A stretch of DNA of 64,000 nucleotides from Mesolinea sp040772305 (GTDB lineage: Bacteria > Chloroflexota > Anaerolineae > Anaerolineales > Anaerolineaceae): positions 372,001-436,000 of the forward strand of contig JAXGYK010000002.1 of assembly GCA_040772305.1 (NCBI GenBank), written 5' to 3'. How positions within the stretch are numbered: the stretch's first letter is position 1; every line of letters starts with the position of its first letter. The translations under genes were made by a program, and so were the position numbers. This document shows, piece by piece, positions 25,801 to 33,470 of this stretch. A model generated the notes under the pieces. The model was not told the origin of the DNA, made no database searches, and was given only the letters and a program-made list of their open reading frames with translations.

Positions 25801-26853
25801 ATGAAGGAACCAGCGCACATAAGGGCGCTACCTTTGCCGCATGAGCCTGCTGAATTACAGGCATATTTGTTTTATGATTTGCAGTGCCAATCCCAGGCGC
25901 TTCAAATTGAAGAAGAATTGCAAAGGAAAAGCCAAGGGCAGCCGCTCTGCCTGTATATGGTTGACATGAGCGGCCGGGATATGAGCTTTTTACAGGGTCC
26001 GGCAAGGCTGCCGCAGCTTGAGCTTGGTCCTTATGTCCTAACCGGGGAAAGGCTGATTGAGCAAGTTGACGAGTTCTTTGATCATGCAGTAAAACGATAC
26101 AATCAGGCGCTCCAAAACCATGAAACCATAGTTTACAAGCAGTTTACCCAGGCTCCGGAACCAAGTGCAGCCAGTAAGCTGGCACGCTGGTTTAATAAAC
26201 ATTTTCTGTCTTTCTTTTTGGCCTTGCTAACCTTATATCTAAGTTTGCCTTTGACGGCTCCGGTTCTGATGAAAGCAGGCCTAAACATACCTGCAAGACT
26301 GATCTACACTGCGTACAAACCCCTCTGCCATCAACTTGCTTACCGATCCTTCTTCTTGTTCGGTGAGCAGGCTGTGTATCCCTTAGAAGCAGCTCATGTA
26401 CATGGGTTGCAAAGCTATGAAAGCTCAACGGGACTTTCTCCAGATGACCTGATGGCAGCCCGTAAGTTTCTTGGAAATGAGCGGCTTGGGTATAAGGTAG
26501 CTCTGTGCGAAAGGGATATGGCGATATACTGCAGCATGCTGCTTTTTGGGCTGATTTTTGCATTGACAGGACGGCGGAATAAAGGGATATCCTGGCTTGT
26601 TTGGCTTGTTTTTGGTTTGATTCCTATCGGCCTGGATGGTTTTTCACAATTAATTTCCCAAATGCGGTTACCATTTTTATCATTTTTGGCTTTTCGCGAG
26701 AGCACACCGCTGTTGAGAGTACTCACAGGAGGATTGTTCGGTTGGTTTACAGGCTGGTTTGGCTTCCCGGCACTTAACGAGGTTTTTGAAGAAAGCCGTG
26801 CCAAGCAGGCCAGGATGGAGGCAATTCTTTCCGGGGAAAGAAAATCCATATGA
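25801..26853 (+). CDS. DUF2085 membrane protein with thioredoxin-like N-terminal region
   Basis: The 350-residue protein has a soluble first part (1-130, strand-helix pattern around LQAYLFYDLQCQSQALQIEEEL, perhaps a degenerate glutaredoxin/thioredoxin fold without CxxC). A DUF2085 membrane domain follows: KPLCHQLAYRSFFLFGEQ, then ALCERDMAIYCSMLLFGLIFAL, LVFGLIPIGLDGFSQL and a GLFGWFTGWFGFP end. The conserved Cys and His residues suggest metal or redox binding, but the function of the family is unknown. The stop overlaps the pgeF start. Confidence 0.82.
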   Translation: MKEPAHIRALPLPHEPAELQAYLFYDLQCQSQALQIEEELQRKSQGQPLCLYMVDMSGRDMSFLQGPARLPQLELGPYVLTGERLIEQVDEFFDHAVKRYNQALQNHETIVYKQFTQAPEPSAASKLARWFNKHFLSFFLALLTLYLSLPLTAPVLMKAGLNIPARLIYTAYKPLCHQLAYRSFFLFGEQAVYPLEAAHVHGLQSYESSTGLSPDDLMAARKFLGNERLGYKVALCERDMAIYCSMLLFGLIFALTGRRNKGISWLVWLVFGLIPIGLDGFSQLISQMRLPFLSFLAFRESTPLLRVLTGGLFGWFTGWFGFPALNEVFEESRAKQARMEAILSGERKSI

Positions 26854-27644
26854 TTCAACACGATAAAGATGGCTTGCGTTGGTACACCTTGCAGAGTTTT
26901 GATGCACATGGAATTGTCCATGCTTTCGTGACACGCCTGGGAGGCGTTAGCCCAGACCCTTACAAAAGTTTGAACCTGGGCAGTACAAATGGGGACAAAG
27001 CCGAAAACGTAGAAACAAACCGGCAGCGAATGTATGCGGCAATTGGACGGGACCCTTTAAGCCGTTATAACTCCTGGCAGGTGCACGGTGTTGAGATGCT
27101 TTTTACTGAGAAGGCAAGACCAGTTGCCGTCCCGCCTGCGCCAGGTGATGGAATATTTACCCGAAACCCTGAGGTAACGCTTACGATGGTTTTTGCCGAC
27201 TGTGTTCCTATTTTGCTTTACGATCCGGTTCAGAAAGCTGTTGGCATTGTGCATGCCGGCTGGGGTGGTACGCTCCACCAGGTGGCGAGGGTTGCTATTG
27301 AGAAAATGACAAAGACCTATGGGTCAAAGCCCGAGGACTTAATTGCGGGAATTGGCCCATCCATTTGCGGCTCCTGTTACGAGGTGGGTGAGGAAGTTTA
27401 CAAGAGCTTCTTGCAAAACTGGGGAAATGAAGCTTTAAGCTTTTTTAAAGCTAAAGGTGAACGCTACCTGCTGGATCTGTGGAACGCGAACGAACACTGC
27501 CTGAGGAAGGCCGGCCTGGAAAAAATAGAACAGTCACTGACCTGTACAGCTGAACACCTGGCTGAATGGTATTCCTACCGGAAGGAGCAAGGTGCTACCG
27601 GGAGGTTTGCAGCTGTGATAGCATTAAATGACCATGCAAACTGA
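26850..27644 (+). CDS. pgeF: PgeF/YfiH family (purine nucleoside phosphorylase-like / peptidoglycan editing)
   Basis: The 264-residue protein has the family zinc/copper-type site: His in NSWQVHG, Cys in FADCVPILL and His in VGIVHAGWGG, with the N-terminal signature GVSPDPYKSLNLG. The family was called laccase-like. Later work assigns purine nucleoside phosphorylase and peptidoglycan-precursor editing activities. It overlaps DUF2085 by 4 bp and the yggS gene by 17 bp, which is a common gene order. Confidence 0.93.
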   Translation: MIQHDKDGLRWYTLQSFDAHGIVHAFVTRLGGVSPDPYKSLNLGSTNGDKAENVETNRQRMYAAIGRDPLSRYNSWQVHGVEMLFTEKARPVAVPPAPGDGIFTRNPEVTLTMVFADCVPILLYDPVQKAVGIVHAGWGGTLHQVARVAIEKMTKTYGSKPEDLIAGIGPSICGSCYEVGEEVYKSFLQNWGNEALSFFKAKGERYLLDLWNANEHCLRKAGLEKIEQSLTCTAEHLAEWYSYRKEQGATGRFAAVIALNDHAN

Positions 27645-28374
27645 AGCAGATAAACAGGTCGAACTTATCCAAAAGAGACTTCATTTCGTACAGAGACGGA
27701 TCCAGGATGCATGTCAGCTCTGCAAACGGGATCCTGAAGAGCTGACGCTTGTAGCTGTTAGCAAGTTTCAGCCAGTTTCAAAAATTAGAGCTGCATATGC
27801 CTGTGGAATCCGAAATTTTGGAGAGAATTATGCCGAAGAAGCGCTTCGGAAACAAGAAGAGCTGGCAGACTTAGCGGGTTTGCATTGGCATATGGTAGGC
27901 CATATTCAAAGCCGCAAGGCAAAGATGCTGGCTGGACGTTTTGAATTGATCCATTCGGTTGATTCGATCAAGCTTGCGCGCTTATTAGCCCGACATTCTC
28001 CTGATCATAATTTGCTTCAGGATTTGCTGCTTCAGGTTAACCTGGCAGGCGAAGCGAGTAAATTTGGCTTGCCGCCGGAACTGGGAGCCTTAGTTGATAT
28101 AAGCAGACAAATCTTGTCACTGCCTGGTTTGAGGCTGCGGGGTTTAATGGGCATGCCGCCTTTAGTAGAGAATCCGGATGAAAACCGACACTGGTTTGCA
28201 AGACTGCGGCAGTTGGCAGCTGCGCTGAATGAGGAAATAGGTAAGCCCCTTTTTACGCAGCTATCGATGGGAACTTCTGCAGATTTTGAAGTCGCGATTA
28301 TGGAAGGTGCAACACATATCCGCTTAGGCGAGACAATTTTTGGTTCGCGGAACTCCCAGGAGCAAGGGAAATGA
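27628..28374 (+). CDS. yggS: YggS family pyridoxal-phosphate homeostasis protein
   Basis: The 248-residue TIM-barrel PLP protein has LVAVSKFQPVSKI (Lys forming the Schiff base), IRNFGENYAEEAL, WHMVGHIQSRKAK and the phosphate loop LSMGTSADFEVAIMEGATHIRLG. It maintains the PLP balance and has no known enzymatic turnover. ATG 27634 is an alternative start. It sits between pgeF and yggT, the order found near division genes in many bacteria; the division genes themselves are not here. Confidence 0.95.
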   Translation: MTMQTEADKQVELIQKRLHFVQRRIQDACQLCKRDPEELTLVAVSKFQPVSKIRAAYACGIRNFGENYAEEALRKQEELADLAGLHWHMVGHIQSRKAKMLAGRFELIHSVDSIKLARLLARHSPDHNLLQDLLLQVNLAGEASKFGLPPELGALVDISRQILSLPGLRLRGLMGMPPLVENPDENRHWFARLRQLAAALNEEIGKPLFTQLSMGTSADFEVAIMEGATHIRLGETIFGSRNSQEQGK

Positions 28375-28640
28375 TTGATTTATTGATTATGATCGTTCAA
28401 TCTGTGGGGCAAATTCTGACTCTGATTGTTGTTGCCCACTCGATTGTGCAGATGCTATTGCCAGCGGATTATGCCGTAAGGCGATTTCTAGAACGCATCA
28501 TTGAGCCCCTGCTACGACCGATACGGAGGTTTATCAAACCCTACAGGGGAGTTGATTTTTCACCATTGGCATTATTGATTTTGATCATGCTGCTGGTGCA
28601 GCTTTTGCCGCGCCTGATTTTGGCTCTTTTGCACATATAG
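28371..28640 (+). CDS. YggT family membrane protein
   Basis: The 89-residue protein has two hydrophobic segments around LLIMIVQSVGQILTLIVVAHSIVQML and LALLILIMLLVQLLPRLILALL, separated by the conserved RFLERIIEPLLRPIRRFI(P) and DFSPL block. The YggT family is linked to division and membrane-associated complexes in other phyla. It overlaps the yggS stop (ATGA). Confidence 0.88.
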   Translation: MIDLLIMIVQSVGQILTLIVVAHSIVQMLLPADYAVRRFLERIIEPLLRPIRRFIKPYRGVDFSPLALLILIMLLVQLLPRLILALLHI

Positions 28641-28654
28641 GGTAAAAGCGAGAA

Positions 28655-29356
28655 CTAAGGGCGGTAAAGGATGCGTCCGCAACTGCGGCAGCGCAGCAAG
28701 GTTTTGGGAGAGCGGGCTGACTGTACCTCTGCAGGGGTAAGCTCCATTCCACAGGCTTCACAACAGTTTTCGATTACTTCGGCAACTGCGCGTCCGCCTT
28801 TTGCCGTGAGGAGCGCCTGGTAGGCTTGAACAAGCTCGGTTGGCAAGGGGGAGAGTGCAGGGATACGCTGTGTTTCCAGGTTTGAACGCTCTTGCTCGAT
28901 GGTACTGCGTTCACCCAGGAGTTTGGCATTTTCACCCGCTTTACGGTTTAGCGTTGCCTCTAGTTTGGATTCTGCTTTGCTCAATCGCTTGTGCAAGGCC
29001 TCTAAACTTTCCATGATGTGGAGTTGGTCTTCATCTAAATCTGCCATATCCTGTTTAAGAAACTCAGCTTCGGCCTGGAGGTCTTGCAGCTCCTTTGGAT
29101 TGCGAACTTTACCCCCAAAGAGCTGATTTTGGTTTAAATCGTATTTCATTTTCTTAGCAGCATGCTGCTGCTCAAGAGATTTAAGCTGTTTCTGCTCTTT
29201 AAGTATGCTGGCTTTGATTTCGTCTACTAAAGCCTGAGCTTCAGAGACTTCTTTATCCGAAGCCAGGATAACCTGAATCTCTTCAAGGCGTTTATCGATT
29301 TGTGAAATTCGCGTATCTATTGCTTGCAACCGATAGAGATTAAAGGCGAGGTTCAT
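28655..29356 (-). CDS. Coiled-coil protein with C4 zinc ribbon (CT398-like)
   Basis: The 233-residue protein has a long antiparallel coiled coil (about 10-170) and a C-terminal C4 zinc ribbon (CCEACGMEL... LLRCRSCGRILY). The motif KVRNPKELQDLQAEAEFLK at the hairpin bend is the hallmark of this widespread family (zf-RING_7/CT398). The exact role is unknown. It converges on yggT, with a 14-bp gap. Confidence 0.88.
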   Translation of the reverse strand: MNLAFNLYRLQAIDTRISQIDKRLEEIQVILASDKEVSEAQALVDEIKASILKEQKQLKSLEQQHAAKKMKYDLNQNQLFGGKVRNPKELQDLQAEAEFLKQDMADLDEDQLHIMESLEALHKRLSKAESKLEATLNRKAGENAKLLGERSTIEQERSNLETQRIPALSPLPTELVQAYQALLTAKGGRAVAEVIENCCEACGMELTPAEVQSARSPKTLLRCRSCGRILYRP

Positions 29357-29513
29357 GAATGCCTCCGTAGAATTTGCGTTTATTGTAACATTCTTAGGAG
29401 GCTCATTACTGTCATGCGGCTTTGTATGAAGGACTTAAAAAATTTATTTCCAAAACTCCTTTGCTTTGACCTGCATGGGGTCTTAGAAATTGTCACTGCT
29501 AAATAGAGATGTC

Positions 29514-30085
29514 CTATTCAATCAAGATAGTTGTCAATACAGGTCTGCCATTGAGCTTCTTTCCATAGGTCCTCAAAGGATGTTTATAGTCTGGCAAAAC
29601 AGGCTTAGCGGCAGGTGAATTACACAATTTGGTGACAAACTGTCTGGGTCTTTTTTCGATCTCCTCCAAATTTAAGAAGCTGCCATGGAGCCAGGCTGAG
29701 ATCACTCCCTTAGAATCTCGTGTGATCAAGACCTCCTGGTTCTGAAAAGTGAACGCTTTTTGCTTAGTCTTGATTTGATACGTTTTGCCTTGATAGTTGA
29801 TCTGCAAAGCTTTGGTAATGGTCCGAAAGTCGTGACTGAAAAAAGGAAGTCGAGGTCTTCAGTGTCATCCAGAACTCTGTGAAGGTTGGCATTCTCCTTT
29901 GGACAGACAGCGAACCTGCAGTTGTAGTCGGCGACAAAATCAGGTAAGTAAGCATTGGCATCCTCATAGGAGATGATCTTGCGTAAACGCAGTTCTTTGA
30001 TCAATCTGTCCTAGAGGGTTTTATTAAAGCGTTCGACCCGTCCCTTGCTCTGAGGATCAGGCGGGTATTTAACAGCAAGTATAAT
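29514..30085 (-). pseudogene. Transposase remnant (ISNCY/IS1202-like integrase), decayed
   Basis: The C-terminal third of a DDE transposase can be read as AVKYPPDPQSKGRVERFNKTL, a TAG stop (30011-30013), then DRLIKELRLRKIISYEDANAYL. It continues after a frameshift in a short T run near 29835 into RTITKALQINYQGKTYQIK and ends with PDYKHPLRTYGKKL. PQSKGRVER holds the last catalytic Glu region. No terminal repeats are seen. The glmS promoter lies at the upstream border of this remnant. Confidence 0.7.
30080..30085 (+). promoter_or_regulatory. −10 TATAAT, probable glmS promoter
   Basis: TATAAT in AGCAAGTATAATACG is the best −10 upstream of the glmS ribozyme, giving a leader of about 340 nt. No strong −35 is apparent. 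Confidence 0.45.
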
Positions 30086-30091
30086 ACGAAT

Positions 30092-30185
30092 GAGGGCATT
30101 TCTCCGTAGCTTGCTACGAAACTGTCCTCAAAATCCGTCCCGTAGGGTGAGAGCCTGAAATGCCTCGTAGCTTGCTGCGAGGATA
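30092..30185. repeat. Foldback element (MITE- or REP-like) in the glmS leader
   Basis: GGCATTTC (30095-30102) pairs with GAAATGCC (30157-30164). Inside is the perfect hairpin CGTAGC-TT-GCTACG, and just outside is the related hairpin CTCGTAGC-TT-GCTGCGAG. The two related hairpins plus outer inverted repeats look like a small mobile palindromic unit or a structured leader. No second copy was noticed in the window. Confidence 0.4.
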
Positions 30186-30224
30186 GGGATCGAAAGGATT
30201 TTGATTTTACTTTTATGACTTGGA

Positions 30225-30352
30225 AACCAAGCGCCTGGATTGTTCCTGCAAGTGACGAGGGCGGGGGTTCCTTCCTGCAGAGGAAGGTTAACCAGTTACA
30301 CTGGGAAAATCGAGAGATCGGCGGATGCCCCCCGGACCGGACTGGTCCGATT
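30225..30352 (+). ncRNA. glmS self-cleaving ribozyme
   Basis: The core matches the glmS ribozyme. The cleavage site is just before GCGCC (30231), followed by AAGTGACGAGGGCGGGG, ATCGAGAGATCGGCGGATGC, CCCCCCGG, and a P3-like hairpin CGGACC-GGACT-GGTCCG (30333-30349). GlcN6P-dependent cleavage of the glmS mRNA would lower enzyme synthesis when product is plentiful. Unusual points are a roughly 40-nt insert with two hairpins (CCTTCC..GGAAGG and CCAG..CTGG) between the P2 strand and the AUCGA core, and no evident P4 domain. The location directly upstream of glmS supports the call. Confidence 0.88.
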
Positions 30353-30432
30353 TCTAAGAGTATTTAGGTAAATAATGAATGCCGCAGCCTATAAGAAAGG
30401 TCTGTAGCTGGTTGGATGTGGAAGGAGCAGGT

Positions 30433-32274
30433 ATGTGTGGAATAGTTGCATACATTGGTGAAAAAGACGCTACACCAATAGTATTGAATGGCTTAAAGAA
30501 GCTGGAATATCGTGGTTACGACTCAGCTGGAATTGCTGTATTGGATGCTGAGGAGATTAAAGTGCGCCGTGATGCAGGTAAGATTAGCCGCTTAGAGCAA
30601 TTGGTTCTTGCGGACCCTATCCATGGAAAATTGGGTATCGGTCACACTCGTTGGGCAACCCACGGAGTTCCCAGCCAACAGAATGCCCACCCGCATCTAG
30701 GCTCTACCGGCCGGATTGTGATCGTGCATAACGGTATTGTAGAAAACTACCTTGGTTTGCGTGAAGAATTAAATGCCGAGGGAGTGGTTTTTAAATCTGA
30801 GACAGATACTGAAACAATTGTACATTTGATCGAAAAATTTTATTCCGTCGAAAAAGACCTAACCAAAGCAGTTCAACGAAGTCTGCGTGAAATACGGGGC
30901 GCACACGGAATTGTCGTGATGTGCGTTGACGAGCCAGATAAGATCATTGCTGCAAGGTTAGGTAATGCGGGAGGAGTGGCTATTGGCCTGGGACATGGCG
31001 AAATGTTTGTTGCCAGTGACCTGCCAGCCATCGTTGAACATACCCGCCAAATCGTTTTTCTGGAATCTGGACAAATGGCAGTAGTCACGAAAGACCAAGT
31101 GACCTTTAGCGATCTTAAAGGTAACAAAGTGGAGGCTAAGCCTCAAGCGATCCCTTGGGATCCTGTTTCTGCTGAAAAAGGTAATTATCGGCACTTCATG
31201 CAAAAAGAGATCCATGAACAGGTGCGTGCTTTAAGCGATACCATGACAGGCCGGGTTGATTTTGACCGTTATCGTATCCAACTTAATGATCTCAACTTAA
31301 AGACGGAGCAAGCGAAAGAAATTAAGAAGATTTTTATTACTGCTTGCGGAACGGCAGCCTATGCTGGTATGGTTGCCAAGATCATTCTGGAGACCTTAAC
31401 ACGCATCCCTGCAGAGGTGATGATAGCCTCGGAATTCCGTTACGCGGACCCTATTGTTGAAGAAGGAACCATAGTTCTTGCGATTACACAAAGCGGCGAA
31501 ACTGCTGATACCCTGGCTGCCATGGAAGAAGGGCGGAAAAAGGGTGCAACTTTATGGTCGATTGTGAATGCGGTTGGATCCCAGGCTATGCGTTTGGCCG
31601 ATGGGTATATCTCCATGCAGACAGGTCCCGAAATTGATGTTGCTTCAACCAAAGCTTTTACTGCACCTATCCTCGATGCTTATATGCTGGCAATCTATTT
31701 GGCTGATCTGCGGGGTACCTTGGGAGCGAAACAGCGTAAGGAATTGGTGCGGGATATGCTTACAGTGCCAAGCCTGGTAGGCAAGGTGCTGGAACGGGAG
31801 CCCGATTATGAGAAAGTGGCTGAACGGTACACTGATATCAAAGGCACGCTGTATATTGGGCGTGGAATTAATATGCCGATTGCTTATGAAGGTTCGCATA
31901 AGTTAAAGGAAATTTCCTATATCCATGCCGAGGCTTACCCAGCTGGAGAGTTGAAACATGGTGCAATTGCGCTGGTAGATGAGAACTTACCCGTAGTTGC
32001 GATTGTTCCGCAGGATTTTTTGTACGAGAAGATGATTAGCCAGATAGAGCAAGCCAAGGCGCGCAAGAGCCGTATTATTGCGGTTGCTACGGATGGTGAT
32101 GAGCGCATCCTTGACTTGGCTGATGACGTCTTGTGGATACCGCCGGTACCAAGGTTGCTAAGCCCCATTGTTACAGTTGTTCCTTTGCAGATTATTGCCT
32201 ATCATATTGCGGCGAAACTGGGCCTGGATGTTGATCAACCCCGTAATCTGGCAAAGAGTGTTACCGTAGAATAA
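30433..32274 (+). CDS. glmS: Glutamine--fructose-6-phosphate aminotransferase (isomerizing)
   Basis: The 613-residue enzyme makes glucosamine-6-phosphate from fructose-6-phosphate and glutamine, the first step to UDP-GlcNAc. After Met removal the N-terminus is Cys (CGIVAYIG), the glutaminase nucleophile; GHTRWATHG and SETDTETIVHL follow. Two SIS domains carry ACGTAAYAG, ITQSGETADT and STKAFTAP, and the C-terminus is NLAKSVTVE. ATG 30433 is chosen because Cys2 must be exposed and GGAAGGAG lies upstream, even though the frame is open to 30379. It is controlled by the upstream ribozyme. Confidence 0.97.
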   Translation: MCGIVAYIGEKDATPIVLNGLKKLEYRGYDSAGIAVLDAEEIKVRRDAGKISRLEQLVLADPIHGKLGIGHTRWATHGVPSQQNAHPHLGSTGRIVIVHNGIVENYLGLREELNAEGVVFKSETDTETIVHLIEKFYSVEKDLTKAVQRSLREIRGAHGIVVMCVDEPDKIIAARLGNAGGVAIGLGHGEMFVASDLPAIVEHTRQIVFLESGQMAVVTKDQVTFSDLKGNKVEAKPQAIPWDPVSAEKGNYRHFMQKEIHEQVRALSDTMTGRVDFDRYRIQLNDLNLKTEQAKEIKKIFITACGTAAYAGMVAKIILETLTRIPAEVMIASEFRYADPIVEEGTIVLAITQSGETADTLAAMEEGRKKGATLWSIVNAVGSQAMRLADGYISMQTGPEIDVASTKAFTAPILDAYMLAIYLADLRGTLGAKQRKELVRDMLTVPSLVGKVLEREPDYEKVAERYTDIKGTLYIGRGINMPIAYEGSHKLKEISYIHAEAYPAGELKHGAIALVDENLPVVAIVPQDFLYEKMISQIEQAKARKSRIIAVATDGDERILDLADDVLWIPPVPRLLSPIVTVVPLQIIAYHIAAKLGLDVDQPRNLAKSVTVE

Positions 32275-32405
32275 CCCAAGACATTCAGCAGTATAGCGGA
32301 ACTTTTTCCGAAAAGATTCGAATACTATCCTATTCTTGTTTCATAACTTGAAAAGCATTTCGCGCTTGACTAGAATAGGTAGAGTTTATAACCTAAGGAG
32401 AAAAG

Positions 32406-33455
32406 ATGCTCTCAGAAAAAAATGTGTTAAACGCACTTTCAACAGTGATGGATCCGGAGTTGGGACAGGATCTTGTAAGTTTAGGGATGATTGAAAATAT
32501 TAAGGTGGAAGGCGATAAGGTTAGTTTTTCCGTTGTGCTCACAACACCCGCCTGTCCCCTTAAGCAGAAAATTGAGAGCGATTGCCGCGAAGCAGTTTTG
32601 AACCTTACAGATGCTAAAGAAGTAGATATCCATATGACTGCACGGGTCCGTGAGAGTAAGAAGGCAGATCTGGGAACTAACAGCTTTAAACAAGTAATTG
32701 CGGTGAGCTCTGGCAAAGGCGGCGTAGGTAAAAGCACAGTTGCAGTTGCTTTGGCCAGTGCTTTAGCGCAGGAAGGTGCCACAGTAGGTTTGCTTGACGC
32801 CGATATTTATGGCCCAAATATCCCGCGCATGCTTGGTGTTGATAGTTTGCCTCCTATTGAAGAAGGACAACCCCCTAAACCGGCAGATTTTATAGGCATG
32901 AAAGTGCTCTCGATTGGATTTTTAGTAAATGAAGGACAGCCTTTAATCTGGCGCGGACCAATGCTGCACAGTGCAATCCAGCAATTCCTCACCGATTTTG
33001 ATTGGGGTGAGCTGGATTATCTCATCGTGGACATGCCTCCGGGAACGGGTGATGTTCAGCTTTCTGTAGCACAAACGCTTCCTATCGGCGGTGCTGTAGT
33101 AGTTACCACGCCACAGCAGGTGGCCGTGGATGACGCAAGCAGAGCAATCGCAATGTTTTCAAAGTTGGGTGTACCCACACTGGGCGTGGTTGAAAATATG
33201 GCTTATTTGCCTCTGCCTGATGGCGAAAAAATGTATCTGTTTGGAGAAGCGGGCGGCGAAAACCTGGCGCGCAGAGCTGGCGTACTGCTTTTGGGACGCA
33301 TTCCTATTGACCCGGCAATTGGCCAAGGCGGCGACATAGGCAGCCCGGTTTTTTCGGAGGATAAGCAATTGCAAACGCGGAATGCCCTTATGGAAATGGC
33401 CCAGAATACTGCTGCTGCGATGAGTAAAGTGGCTTTAAGTGCAAAACCAAAATGA
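32406..33455 (+). CDS. mrp: Mrp/ApbC-type P-loop ATPase (Fe-S carrier family)
   Basis: The 349-residue protein has an N-terminal MIP18/DUF59 domain (1-85, NALSTVMDPELGQDLVSLGMI... TTPACPLKQKI) and a ParA-like ATPase domain with SSGKGGVGKSTVAVALA, LLDADIYGPNIPRMLG and YLIVDMPPGTGD. The family carries and inserts iron-sulfur clusters. The CxxC pair that bridges a cluster at the dimer interface is missing (NMAYLPLPDGEKMYLFG). AAGGAG precedes ATG 32406. Confidence 0.9.
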   Translation: MLSEKNVLNALSTVMDPELGQDLVSLGMIENIKVEGDKVSFSVVLTTPACPLKQKIESDCREAVLNLTDAKEVDIHMTARVRESKKADLGTNSFKQVIAVSSGKGGVGKSTVAVALASALAQEGATVGLLDADIYGPNIPRMLGVDSLPPIEEGQPPKPADFIGMKVLSIGFLVNEGQPLIWRGPMLHSAIQQFLTDFDWGELDYLIVDMPPGTGDVQLSVAQTLPIGGAVVVTTPQQVAVDDASRAIAMFSKLGVPTLGVVENMAYLPLPDGEKMYLFGEAGGENLARRAGVLLLGRIPIDPAIGQGGDIGSPVFSEDKQLQTRNALMEMAQNTAAAMSKVALSAKPK

Positions 33456-33461
33456 TATAAT
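33456..33461 (+). promoter_or_regulatory. −10 TATAAT, 9 nt before ricT ATG
   Basis: TGATATAAT begins on the mrp stop codon; nine bases later comes ATG 33471, and no Shine-Dalgarno sequence intervenes. An internal, nearly leaderless promoter is likely. Confidence 0.55.
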
Positions 33462-33470
33462 GGCAGGATT

